Source of the DNA: Hondaea fermentalgiana
Taxonomy: Eukaryota; Sar; Bigyra; Thraustochytrida; Thraustochytriidae
Assembly (NCBI GenBank): GCA_014084085.1
Contig: NPFB01000044.1
Span: 11,926-75,925, forward strand
DNA length: 64,000 nucleotides
Direction of reading: 5' to 3'
Positions 48,689-57,002 of the stretch are shown piece after piece; positions within the stretch are counted from its first letter, which is position 1, and the number at the start of each line of letters is the position of its first letter. The position numbers and the translations under genes are program-made. The notes below the pieces were generated by a model, which was not told where the DNA came from, made no database searches, and worked only from the letters and a program-made list of their open reading frames with translations.

Positions 48689-49666
48689 ATGGTGGACGCG
48701 GAAGATGGCGAGGCTGTAGCCGGAGGAGACCAGGGTCTCGGGCGGCAAAAGCAGCAGAAGCAATCGGAGCAGCAAAAGAGCACGGGCGCCGAGCACGACG
48801 AGCAGGTCGTCTCGTTTCGGGAAATTGGCGTGTGCGAGTCGGTTTTTGCTAATAAAAGAGGTGTTCCACGTCAGGGTAACCTAGCACCAGATACGCTTGG
48901 TCGCGTTGTGCTGCACAAGCACGTTGGCGACGCGGCTCTCGAGGGACTTGATGCCTTTAGCCATGTGTGGATTGTCTTTGTCTTTTCGCGCAATACCAAC
49001 AAGTCAAAAGTCGCGGCCTGGGTACGCGGGGACGCGCAGGTGATTCTACCGTCGAAAATTCGACCGCCGTTGCTGCAAGGCAAGAGCACAGGCATGCTGA
49101 GTACACGCACGCCGCATCGACCCAATCCAATCGGTCTTACGCTTGCCACAGTGCGGTCTGTCGACCTTTCGCGTCGCCATGTCATTGTAGGAGGTATTGA
49201 TCTCTGCCATTTGACGCCCGTGCTAGACCTCAAACCCTTCGTCCCAGGAGACGTGCCTCTCGAGACACCTAGATTTGCGAGTTGGGTCTTGGCGGAGCAG
49301 AATCTGGCGTGGACCGTCGAATTTACAACCAAAGCTGACCAAGACATGGATGAGCTTGTACAGGCTGGCGTGACGCGCTTCTACCGTACCGTGGCGGAAC
49401 TGAAGCGCGCCGTGGAGCAGGTTGTCCGGCTTGATGTTCGTGCCGTTCATCAGGGGCGCCAAGGCATATCCAAGGAGCCTTGCAGCCAACCTACAAGCGT
49501 CTCGCAACAGTGCGTGGTCGATGGCATCCAGTTCCTTTTTTCCGTCGCGGATTCCGCTCGTCTCGCCACTGTTCTGGGTGCTCGTGCCTATGATGAGGAT
49601 CTCGAAGGCCTGGCCAAAGGAAATTCTCTGAAGAAAGCGGAACCACAGCGGCCAGGAAAAGGGTAA
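48689..49666 (+). CDS. TRMO: TRMO-like tRNA (m6t6A37) methyltransferase, TsaA domain
   Basis: A 325-residue protein with the TsaA/VirR-type beta-barrel. TRMO methylates N6 of t6A at position 37 of tRNA-Thr using S-adenosylmethionine. Motifs: IGVCESVFANKRGVPRQG at the domain start, LDAFSHVWIVFVF, STRTPHRPNPIGLTL (the SAM-binding signature RxPxRPNPIG) and GGIDLCHLTPVLDLKPF. The C-terminal ~110 residues are less conserved. The ATG at 48689 gives a Gln-rich leader before the domain. Confidence 0.92.
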   Translation: MVDAEDGEAVAGGDQGLGRQKQQKQSEQQKSTGAEHDEQVVSFREIGVCESVFANKRGVPRQGNLAPDTLGRVVLHKHVGDAALEGLDAFSHVWIVFVFSRNTNKSKVAAWVRGDAQVILPSKIRPPLLQGKSTGMLSTRTPHRPNPIGLTLATVRSVDLSRRHVIVGGIDLCHLTPVLDLKPFVPGDVPLETPRFASWVLAEQNLAWTVEFTTKADQDMDELVQAGVTRFYRTVAELKRAVEQVVRLDVRAVHQGRQGISKEPCSQPTSVSQQCVVDGIQFLFSVADSARLATVLGARAYDEDLEGLAKGNSLKKAEPQRPGKG

Positions 49667-50730
49667 TCTTCGTCAACGGAGGAGCTCAACGCTGCCAAGC
49701 CGTCGTTCGCATTTGTTCATCCATCCCCGTGATTTCTGACAAAAAAAAGGAGCTAGCTAGCTTGGGAGGTGTGTGCATGGCTGGCTGGCAAGTAAATGAC
49801 AAATGTCTCTTCAAATGACCGACTCAAACAGCATAAGCCAAGCGCTGGTGATTGACAGAAAGACAGACCCTGGATCTGTTCCGGGTTCTTTACATCTCGA
49901 ACAAGGACAAAAAGAAGGTGGACTTCATGGCGTGGTCACCATGATCATCATGATGCAGGAGAGAACACGCGTTCCAATCCGCTTCGTCCCGTCGATCCCA
50001 GGAGTTGATTCTACTTTTAGGGATGAGCCTGAGGTCCCACCGGGTCAGGACGTGGATGGAGGGGAGGGCATTGCGTCCGTCCGGTTAGACTCGCCCGCGC
50101 GGCCAGGTCGAGGCGGACGCCTGCCTTCTCGCCATCCTCGTCGCCTTCGTCGCGCGCAGCCGTCCCCCGGACAGCAGCTGCTCTGCAGCTCGCCAAGCAC
50201 CGTGCGCGCCACGCGCACTTTTTCGCCTCCCCTTGCGCGCGCTCGGCCAAAGTCCAGTCCTCGCTTGGGCCGCGCCACACTCGCCCCGGACCCCCCTCCT
50301 CCGTCCCACGGCGCCCTGCGCGCCCGCAAGGGTGTGCGCCTTCGGGGGGTGCGCGGGGCCTCTGCGGCGCGCCGGGGGAACCCGGTGCACGCGCGGGCGG
50401 CGTTGATCAAAGAGACCAGGAAGAGCAGAGCAGAGCCGGACAAGCAGAAGCGGAAGAGCAGAAGCAAAAGCAAAAGCAAAAGCGAAAGCAGCCTCGCGCG
50501 CACAACCTCGAGGCGCGGGCGCGAGAGCCCCGCGCGCAGACCGCCCTCCTCGCCGCGGCCGGCTGCACCGCGGGCGCGAAAGCGACCCCCGCCCGGCGAT
50601 CGCGGCGCGAAAGCGAGGACGGGCTCCTGGACCGCGCCCGCTGCGAGAGGCGCGAAAGGCAAAGCCAGAACAGCGGCGCAGCGCTCGGGCGGCGCGGCGA
50701 GGGGAAGGGAGGGGCGAGGGGCGGGGGAGG
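49667..50730. promoter_or_regulatory. 1.06-kb upstream region of the Cys/His-module gene
   Basis: Contains a CTAGCTAGC palindrome near 49752 next to an A8 run, then very GC-rich sequence from 50040 on. Purine-rich AAGCAG/AAAAGC hexamer repeats lie at about 50413-50490. Long open frames on both strands (49803-50780 plus; 50085-51332 minus) have Arg/Pro/Ser-only composition and no motifs; I regard them as GC artefacts. Confidence 0.5.
50413..50490. repeat. AGCAGA/AGCAAA hexamer-like repeat tract
   Basis: Imperfect purine-rich repeats upstream of the Cys/His-module gene, ending about 240 bp before its ATG. Confidence 0.85.
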
Positions 50731-51465
50731 ATGGCGACGCTGCGGAGAGCAAAGTACAAGACCGCGTGCGAGAGCTTTGACGCCTCGGAAGCGGCCTTTG
50801 GACAGTGCCGCACGTGCGGCTTCTCGCTGGCGGACCACCTGGCGAGGCTGGCGACGCGGGATGATGCCGAGAAGGGCAGCGAGGGAGAGGATGAGGTCGC
50901 GGAAGAGGTGCCCCCACCACCGCCCGAGGAACCTGCCAAGCCGCAGGCGTGCCACAACTTCACCTTTGCCAAGGACGGCTTTGGAATGTGCGAATGCGGG
51001 TTCGCCATGGAGGAGCATCGCAGCGAGGACAGAAGGTCCTCTTTTCGACGGTCCATGCGAAATTTTGCAAAGCGAATCAGTAGAAAGCTCACCAAATCCT
51101 CCATCGAGAGCCCTGCCGAGCCCTGCGAGCATTTCGCCATCGACTTGAACAGCGAGCAGTATGGCCTCTGCTTTTGTGGCTTCAACAAGCTCGAGCATGA
51201 CAAGATCGCTGCAAAAAGGGCTTTGGAAGAGGAGCGTCGCGAAGAGGAACGTCGGAAAAGGGAAGAGTCGTCAAGCCACGATCCTGAAGCTTCACGAAAG
51301 CCGTCCAGGCCATGTGGGAACTTCACTCTCAATCTTGAGAGTGAAGGGGGTTATGGCGTTTGCGAGTGCGGATTCTCGCGCGAGCAGCATCAGGATTTTA
51401 GCATGAAGCCTTCAGAATGGGACGACGTCAAAGGTCGATTGACAAAACCAAAACCTTTTGAATGA
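50731..51465 (+). CDS. Protein with four C-x(n)-C-x-C-G-F-x4-H modules
   Basis: A 244-residue protein built mainly of four copies of one short module: C13...C26xxC29GF..H36, C74...C87xC89GF..EH96, C132...C147xC149GF..EH156 and C195...C211xC213GF..QH220. Each has CxxF (or CxSF) about 13-16 residues before the CxCG pair. Three Cys and one His per module strongly suggest a zinc-binding knuckle. The linkers are an acidic, poly-Pro stretch (51-73), a basic Arg/Lys helix (about 100-124) and a charged E/R coil (about 160-182). I do not know the family function. Similar CxxF...C..C...EH modules occur, to my knowledge, in cytoskeletal proteins of some protists. ATG at 50731. Confidence 0.82.
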   Translation: MATLRRAKYKTACESFDASEAAFGQCRTCGFSLADHLARLATRDDAEKGSEGEDEVAEEVPPPPPEEPAKPQACHNFTFAKDGFGMCECGFAMEEHRSEDRRSSFRRSMRNFAKRISRKLTKSSIESPAEPCEHFAIDLNSEQYGLCFCGFNKLEHDKIAAKRALEEERREEERRKREESSSHDPEASRKPSRPCGNFTLNLESEGGYGVCECGFSREQHQDFSMKPSEWDDVKGRLTKPKPFE

Positions 51466-52060
51466 AAATTGAATGCGAAGCTCGCTTTCAGACTCGCTCG
51501 AAACGTCTGAAGAGAAGAATGAGCGGAATGCACCCTGGCTCTGTTTGTTTGCGCGCGCAAACGTTCGAAATGGAGGACCAAATCAGATTTATTTGGGAAA
51601 TTAAAGATTAGGAAACATGGAAGGTTGGGCTCATGTAGAGCCGTCTCTTCCTCCTTCCGCACACGAGTGTTAGTTTGCCCTTGGAGCTATGGGTCTAAAA
51701 TTGTTCTATGTTGATTTTTTTTTTGTCATACCTTTCGCGAATTGCTCGTTCATTGTCGTCTTGACATGACAATGAAAACATGAAACGAAGCAAACATCGA
51801 GAAGAAACGAAAACAGCCATGGGCAACCATGAAATTATCTTTTCAAAACAAGTGAGACACGATTTAGCCGTCTTGCTTGCACTTTGATAGAGACTCAATA
51901 GGCCCAAAGTGGTGTATACGCGCTAACTGAAACATATCAACCCCTTGCACTGTGTCAAAATCGAGCTTTAAAAAAATGTGTGAGCTTGAAGTTGGGGTGG
52001 ACGAGCTACCGAGCGGCAGAGCGACCGGGCTCGTGCAATCGAATCCACAACGACATGCGA
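51466..52060. other. Convergent 3' region, Cys/His-module gene / TyrRS
   Basis: 595 bp between convergent stops, AT-richer than the genes, with a T10 run near 51715-51724. No supported coding region. Confidence 0.6.
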
Positions 52061-53473
52061 TCATTCGGCATCTTGCACAGAGACAATGGTGTACTTGCGC
52101 TTGCCAGATCGTAGCAATATAACGCGACCCTCAGCAGCGTCGCGCGCGAGATCCAACGTGTAAGACGCGTCGGGGACCCGGTGGTTCTGAACATAGAGAC
52201 CGCCACTGGCAGCAAGTCGCTTAGCTTCGGACTTTGAGGCCACAGCCTTGGCAGCAGCAAAAACGTCAATTGCAGTTCGATCTTGAACCTGCTCCCTTGA
52301 AAGCGTGACACGAGGCGCGTCAATGCTCAAGAGGTCTTCTGCCGATAGAGCATCGAGGTCGCCGCCAAAAAGCGCCTGAGTGGCCACCTCAGCGCGACGC
52401 AAACCTGTCGGTCCGCGCACCATTTGCACAACACTTTGCGCAAGACGACGTTGGGCCTCGCGTTTTTCAGGTGCCTCGCCATGCGCCTTGGCGATCGCGG
52501 CCACCTCATCTTCAGGCAACTCGGTCAATTTGTAGAGCAGATCCTCGACCATTTCATCCTCTGCACGCATGAAGAATTGGTACAACTCGAAATCGCTCGT
52601 CTTGTCGGGTGCGAGCCAGACAGCGTTGCCTGCGCTCTTGCCGAACTTTTCGCCCGCGCGATTTGTGAGCAACGGCACCGTCACACCAAGGGCCTCGGCA
52701 GTGTCACCTGTGGCGCGTCGGATGAGATCTGTGCCTGCAGCAATATTACCCCATTGATCGCTTCCGCCAATTTGGACGCGGCACGACTCGGTACGGTAAA
52801 GGTGCAGAAAATCGTACCCTTGAAGAAGTTGATAGGAGAACTCTGTAAAGCTGAGGCCCTCCTGCGTTTCATCCGAAGATGTTTCCAGACGCGCCTTTAC
52901 GCTCTCTCGAGACATCATCGCACTCACGCGAAAGTGTTTTCCTACGTCGCGAAGAAGCTCGAGTGCGGACATGCCGCGATACCAGTCAAGGTTGTTTACG
53001 AGCTGCGCTGCATTTGGCTCCTTGCCGCCAAACTCGAGGACGCGCTCTAAGTCTGCGCGGATGCCTTCCACATTACGCTCTACATCGCTCGTCTCTAACA
53101 TGGCGCGCTCCGTGGCACGGCCGCTTGGATCGCCAATAAGGCCCGTGGCGCCGCCGACGAGGGCAAGAGGTCGAAAGCCCTCTCTCTGAAAGGCGCGGAG
53201 CGCCATGATGCCTACGAGATGACCTACGTGCAGGCCGTCAGCAGTCGGGTCAATGCCCAGGTAGACGCTGCAAACGTCTCCGTTGTCAAGGCGCACGATG
53301 CCATCGCTTCCGCGGGCGCTGTCGTCGTCGCGCTGCCACCACGTCGAGGCCTTGGCGCCCTCGCCATGTTCACTCGATGTCGGCTGCTGCTGCAGTGAGC
53401 CCACGGCGTCTGCAGATCGCGTCGATGCTGCCAGGAGCCTGCGTCCACGCAGCCGCGACAGTACACGCTGCAT
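52061..53473 (-). CDS. YARS2: Tyrosyl-tRNA synthetase, bacterial/mitochondrial type
   Basis: A 470-residue class I synthetase of the bacterial/organellar type. The signature HVGH (HIGH) lies near residue 80, with the flanking LGIDPTADGLHVGHLVG. KFGKS (KMSKS) lies near residue 272. The tRNA-side C-terminus has an S4-type RNA-binding domain (AKRLAASGGLYVQNHRV). The N-terminus after the chosen ATG (53473) is Arg/Ser/Leu-rich (MQRVLSRLRGRRLLAAS) and fits a mitochondrial presequence. The enzyme charges organellar tRNA-Tyr. The frame is open 44 codons upstream to 53605 with no better start. Confidence 0.93.
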   Translation of the reverse strand: MQRVLSRLRGRRLLAASTRSADAVGSLQQQPTSSEHGEGAKASTWWQRDDDSARGSDGIVRLDNGDVCSVYLGIDPTADGLHVGHLVGIMALRAFQREGFRPLALVGGATGLIGDPSGRATERAMLETSDVERNVEGIRADLERVLEFGGKEPNAAQLVNNLDWYRGMSALELLRDVGKHFRVSAMMSRESVKARLETSSDETQEGLSFTEFSYQLLQGYDFLHLYRTESCRVQIGGSDQWGNIAAGTDLIRRATGDTAEALGVTVPLLTNRAGEKFGKSAGNAVWLAPDKTSDFELYQFFMRAEDEMVEDLLYKLTELPEDEVAAIAKAHGEAPEKREAQRRLAQSVVQMVRGPTGLRRAEVATQALFGGDLDALSAEDLLSIDAPRVTLSREQVQDRTAIDVFAAAKAVASKSEAKRLAASGGLYVQNHRVPDASYTLDLARDAAEGRVILLRSGKRKYTIVSVQDAE

Positions 53474-53915
53474 TTCTGCGCGCCCCAGTCTTCGTTCGTC
53501 CCTGAGCGTGGAATCTACAAACTTGGTTTTGCTTATTCGTGTCGATTCGTGCTGGCAGTGGCCGGTGGTCACAGTCACACCCATCCAACCACCCACCCAC
53601 CCCACGAGTCGATTTGCAATCTCGCGAGAACTTCACATGGGATGATAGTGAACGACATTTGCATCTGCACGCGCAGAATCTATGACCTGCACATTGAGAT
53701 GTGTACCAAGCTCGCTCTTGCGCTCGTCAGCCACGGTTTCGACATCATCATCATGAGGGGGCGGTGCGATACTACATGGGTGGACTTGTCAAGCCCGAAT
53801 GTCGTGGAGGTCAAGAGTAAGTGTCGTCGAGAACAGTCAGTCTGCAATCCAACATCTGCGGCAGGGCCGTGCAGGGAGCGACGGGCGAAGCCAAGAAGTT
53901 GTGCGAGGCGCAACG
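53474..53915. promoter_or_regulatory. Divergent promoter, TyrRS / uridine phosphorylase
   Basis: Contains ACCC tetramers (53587-53603). A GTAAGT at 53817-53822 and CAG sites at 53862 and 53872 could form a small 5'-UTR intron for the + gene; I cannot confirm it. Confidence 0.4.
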
Positions 53916-54980
53916 ATGCAGGAGAAGAGCGAGGACTTGAGGAGCGATGGCGGCGATAGCGGCCGGCAGACGCCGGTAATTTTGAAGCGCGGTCACTCGT
54001 CTGGCGACATGGGCACAGACTACTATGCTATTTGCGACGAAGCTCAGGTGGGCGCCAGTCCGCGACCTCCACCGCTGCTGCGACCCATTGCGAAGCGCGC
54101 AAAAGTAGCGCAAGACACCGAGACAGACACGAGCATAAGATTGCCCAGACATGAACAGCACCGGAAGGACGCGAAAAAGGTCAAGTTCGCGCCTGTGCTA
54201 TATCACATTGGTCTCACGGACGAACGAGCGCGAGAAGTCTTTGCAGACGTTCGCTTCATCGTCATGGGCGGTACGGTGGAGCGCATGGGTCGCTTCGCGA
54301 CTGCCTTGCAAAAGAAAATTGGCACAAAGGCGACGCGCGTGAGCTCGACCTCCCGATTCACCTTGTACAAGGTTGGGCCCGTCATTGTCGTCAATCATGG
54401 CATGGGCGCCCCATCGGTTAGCATTCTGGTTAATGAGCTTGTAATGGCGCTGCGTATGGCCTGCGTTCCATGCAATGAGGTCGAGGCCTTTCGCATCGGT
54501 ACGAGCGGCGGCATCGGGGTCGAGCCAGGCAAGGTCGTGGTCAGTGCCGAGGTTCTTAATGAGAAACTCGAGCCCTTTCATGAAGTGATCGAGCTCGGCA
54601 AGGAGAAAAAGTACCCGACGGGCGTTTCGCAAGAGATTGTGACCGCTCTGGACGAGCTCGACGATGTTATCGTTGGCAAGACCATGTCTGCGAATTGCTT
54701 TTACAGCAATCAGGGTCGACTGGACGGCGCCTTTGTCGACTTTACCTATGAAGACAAGATGGCGTTCTTGGAGCGTCTGCAGCACGCTGGTGTCAAGAAC
54801 ATCGAGATGGAGGCCGTGTGCTTTTCTGCCTGGATGCATCGCGCAGGGATCAAGGCTTGCATCGTCTGCATGCCCCTTGTCGATCGTCTTCAGGGCGAGG
54901 TTCCTGCCATTGTTGACAATCCGCACCTCAGCTCGGACATTGTCATCAACTACATTCTTTCAAAAACAAAAAAGGCCTAG
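53916..54980 (+). CDS. Uridine phosphorylase-like nucleoside phosphorylase
   Basis: A 354-residue member of the PNP/UDP family, closest in style to animal UPP1/UPP2. It would cleave uridine with phosphate to uracil and ribose-1-phosphate. The core starts near residue 90 (VLYHIGLT). Motifs: VMGGTVERMGRFA, VNHGMGAPSVSILVNEL (the GxGxPS phosphate loop), FRIGTSGGIGVEPG and the substrate block IEMEAVCFSAW. The first ~85 residues are polar and likely disordered. I used the ATG at 53916; an in-frame ATG at 53799 also exists, but a GTAAGT lies six codons after it. It sits 262 bp upstream of a nucleoside transporter on the same strand. Confidence 0.88.
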   Translation: MQEKSEDLRSDGGDSGRQTPVILKRGHSSGDMGTDYYAICDEAQVGASPRPPPLLRPIAKRAKVAQDTETDTSIRLPRHEQHRKDAKKVKFAPVLYHIGLTDERAREVFADVRFIVMGGTVERMGRFATALQKKIGTKATRVSSTSRFTLYKVGPVIVVNHGMGAPSVSILVNELVMALRMACVPCNEVEAFRIGTSGGIGVEPGKVVVSAEVLNEKLEPFHEVIELGKEKKYPTGVSQEIVTALDELDDVIVGKTMSANCFYSNQGRLDGAFVDFTYEDKMAFLERLQHAGVKNIEMEAVCFSAWMHRAGIKACIVCMPLVDRLQGEVPAIVDNPHLSSDIVINYILSKTKKA

Positions 54981-55012
54981 ACCAAAGGCCCAGGTAGTAC
55001 GAGCATTGGCAA

Positions 55013-55044
55013 GGCAGGAGCAACCGTAGGCAGGAGCAACCGTA
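55013..55044 (+). repeat. Perfect 16-bp tandem duplication
   Basis: GGCAGGAGCAACCGTA occurs twice back to back between the uridine phosphorylase stop and the ENT start. Confidence 0.95.
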
Positions 55045-55242
55045 GGCAAGTAGATATTTTAGAGGCCCACTTTAGTAGATGTTTGGATAGCGTGAAACCG
55101 CGGCGACACCGAAACGGAACGTAACGTATTTCTTTTTGCCGACGATTCGTCAGGATCAAACCGGCTCCGTTTATCAGCGCGTCAGCGCGCGTGCGCGCGC
55201 AAGAGCGCCAGTGTTGTGCAGCAAAACGCAGCACAGCGCAGG

Positions 55243-56481
55243 ATGCGGGTCACGATGCTCTTGATCGGCCTGGCGATGCTGCTGCCTTGGAGCTCGACCT
55301 TGAATCTACTTGGACTCTTGGAAGAGGCCTTTGCCGGGTCATCGCGGGCGTCAACCTACGCTGGGGCCTTCTCCACAACATACCTTGTGAGCAACTTTGC
55401 CGTCTTGGCCGTGGAAAGAGCTCGCGAACGAACTGGGGCAATTCTGCGCGAGCCCTCGCGCATTGTTGTCCTTGCCGGTAGCATGACAGCCCTGGTCACC
55501 CTCGTATTGGCCTTGGTCGTGGCCACAGCCTATGACCGTGCCACAGCGCTTTATTATCTCGTAGGACTTTGCTTACTTGCGTTGGGCGGCTTCACCGCGT
55601 CGCTTCAAAGCGGCACCTTTCGCTTTTCAGCAAAGCACGATGTGAGCGGGAAAACAACGCAAGCAATCATGGCGGGCCAGGCTGTTGCAGGGCTCTTGTC
55701 CTCGATCGTCATTTTTCTGCTCGTACCCGGCGGATTCCAACCTGCGCGCGTGGGGTGCATCTACTTGATTATTACTGCAGCTGTGGTCGCCGCTTCAATC
55801 GCGCAATTTGCGCGTCTATTGAAGCGTGACGCGCCGTATGGTCAAGTTCCACATGCCACGAACTCGGACGCCGAAGAGGACCTTCCTCCGTCAGCAGACG
55901 ACACTGAACGGCCAACCCGCAGTGTCTTTGAGGTCGAGCTGCATAGTAACAGGACGGAAGAGGCTTCCGCCCCAGAATTAATCAAGGCGACTCCGCCTTG
56001 GCGCCATGCATCCTTGTGTGCCTTGGCAGTTTTCTTGTGCTTCACCTGCACGCTTGGCGTGTTTCCCGGCGTCACGGTGCACCTGCGTCCTGAGAGCATA
56101 TCAAAGCCTTATTTCCAGCCGCTTCTCGTGCTTGCGTTCAATATTGGGGACCTTCTCGGTCGCCTTGTCGGCCCGTGGTCTTGTCTCTCGAGGCCTCTCA
56201 TGCAATGTTTTTACGGCTTGCTGAGATTTGCCTTTGTGCCACTCATCATATCATGTGGGATGGACGGCTCTTCACACGTCCCTCAAGCCTTCTTTGGCGA
56301 CGTCTGGCCACTTTTCTGGGTCACGCTGCTTGGGCTCACAAATGGTCACCTCGCCACGATTGCGATGATGATTGGCTGCGAGCGGTTTTCACCCACGGCT
56401 ATGAGTCTCTGGCTCAATGCGGGTCTCGCTGCAGGCAGTATTTTGTCTACTCTTATCGCAGCTGCAATTTTTGATGACTAA
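55243..56481 (+). CDS. Equilibrative nucleoside transporter (SLC29/ENT family)
   Basis: A 412-residue multi-pass membrane transporter. ENT signatures: LPWSSTLNLL in TM1, FNIGDLLGRLV in a later TM and GLTNGHLATIAMM near the C-terminus. I count about ten or eleven hydrophobic segments with a polar, acidic loop between TM6 and TM7 (about 205-250). It probably moves nucleosides or nucleobases across the plasma membrane. I chose the ATG at 55243 because it opens directly onto TM1; the frame begins nine codons earlier with GTG. It follows the uridine phosphorylase on the same strand. Confidence 0.87.
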   Translation: MRVTMLLIGLAMLLPWSSTLNLLGLLEEAFAGSSRASTYAGAFSTTYLVSNFAVLAVERARERTGAILREPSRIVVLAGSMTALVTLVLALVVATAYDRATALYYLVGLCLLALGGFTASLQSGTFRFSAKHDVSGKTTQAIMAGQAVAGLLSSIVIFLLVPGGFQPARVGCIYLIITAAVVAASIAQFARLLKRDAPYGQVPHATNSDAEEDLPPSADDTERPTRSVFEVELHSNRTEEASAPELIKATPPWRHASLCALAVFLCFTCTLGVFPGVTVHLRPESISKPYFQPLLVLAFNIGDLLGRLVGPWSCLSRPLMQCFYGLLRFAFVPLIISCGMDGSSHVPQAFFGDVWPLFWVTLLGLTNGHLATIAMMIGCERFSPTAMSLWLNAGLAAGSILSTLIAAAIFDD

Positions 56482-57002
56482 CGTTTTCGTGAACTGATGA
56501 AAGGCAAATTTTGCCAAGGACGAGGGTGAGCGAATTTCCGGAGAAGAAGAAAATACTAAAATTGAACTGCATATGCGACGTCGAAAATGGCTGCAAAGGT
56601 GACGTCGAGGAAGGTCAGCCGTGCATCGAGTTTGCGAGTTGGCAAAGCTTGTTTTGTTTTTCGTGCTGTGATGTTCATCAAAAAAAAAAATCAAAACACC
56701 AGGAAGCAATGTGAAATTTCTTCGGGGAGTCGTTTTTGGATTTTGAAAAAGTTGCAAAGTGGCGAAGAGTGTTTTCGCTCGGGTCTCAAGGTGTTCGCAA
56801 AGAGAACAATTACTTTCACGCGAGAGTGTAGAAATGTTGAGCACTCGCAAAGTCCATCATTACAACAACACTTTGTCAGGTTTTAGGAGCAAAACGCCCC
56901 AGACCTCAATTTTGGTCGAGATCTCTGTGATGTCAAAATGAAAAGTAAGAATGATGATATTATGCACAAGTCGATCAGGAGCTGGCGGTTTTCTCCTTGT
57001 TT
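56482..57002. other. Convergent 3' region, ENT / ceramidase
   Basis: 521 bp between convergent stops, AT-rich with an A10 run near 56681-56690. Short open frames only; no supported gene. Confidence 0.6.

Noticed and set aside
49803..50780. 325-codon plus-strand frame
   Set aside because: Arg/Pro/Ser-rich translation of a GC-rich promoter with no motif; its end overlaps the well-supported Cys/His-module gene.
50085..51332. 415-codon minus-strand frame
   Set aside because: Antisense to the Cys/His-module gene; low-complexity composition from high GC.
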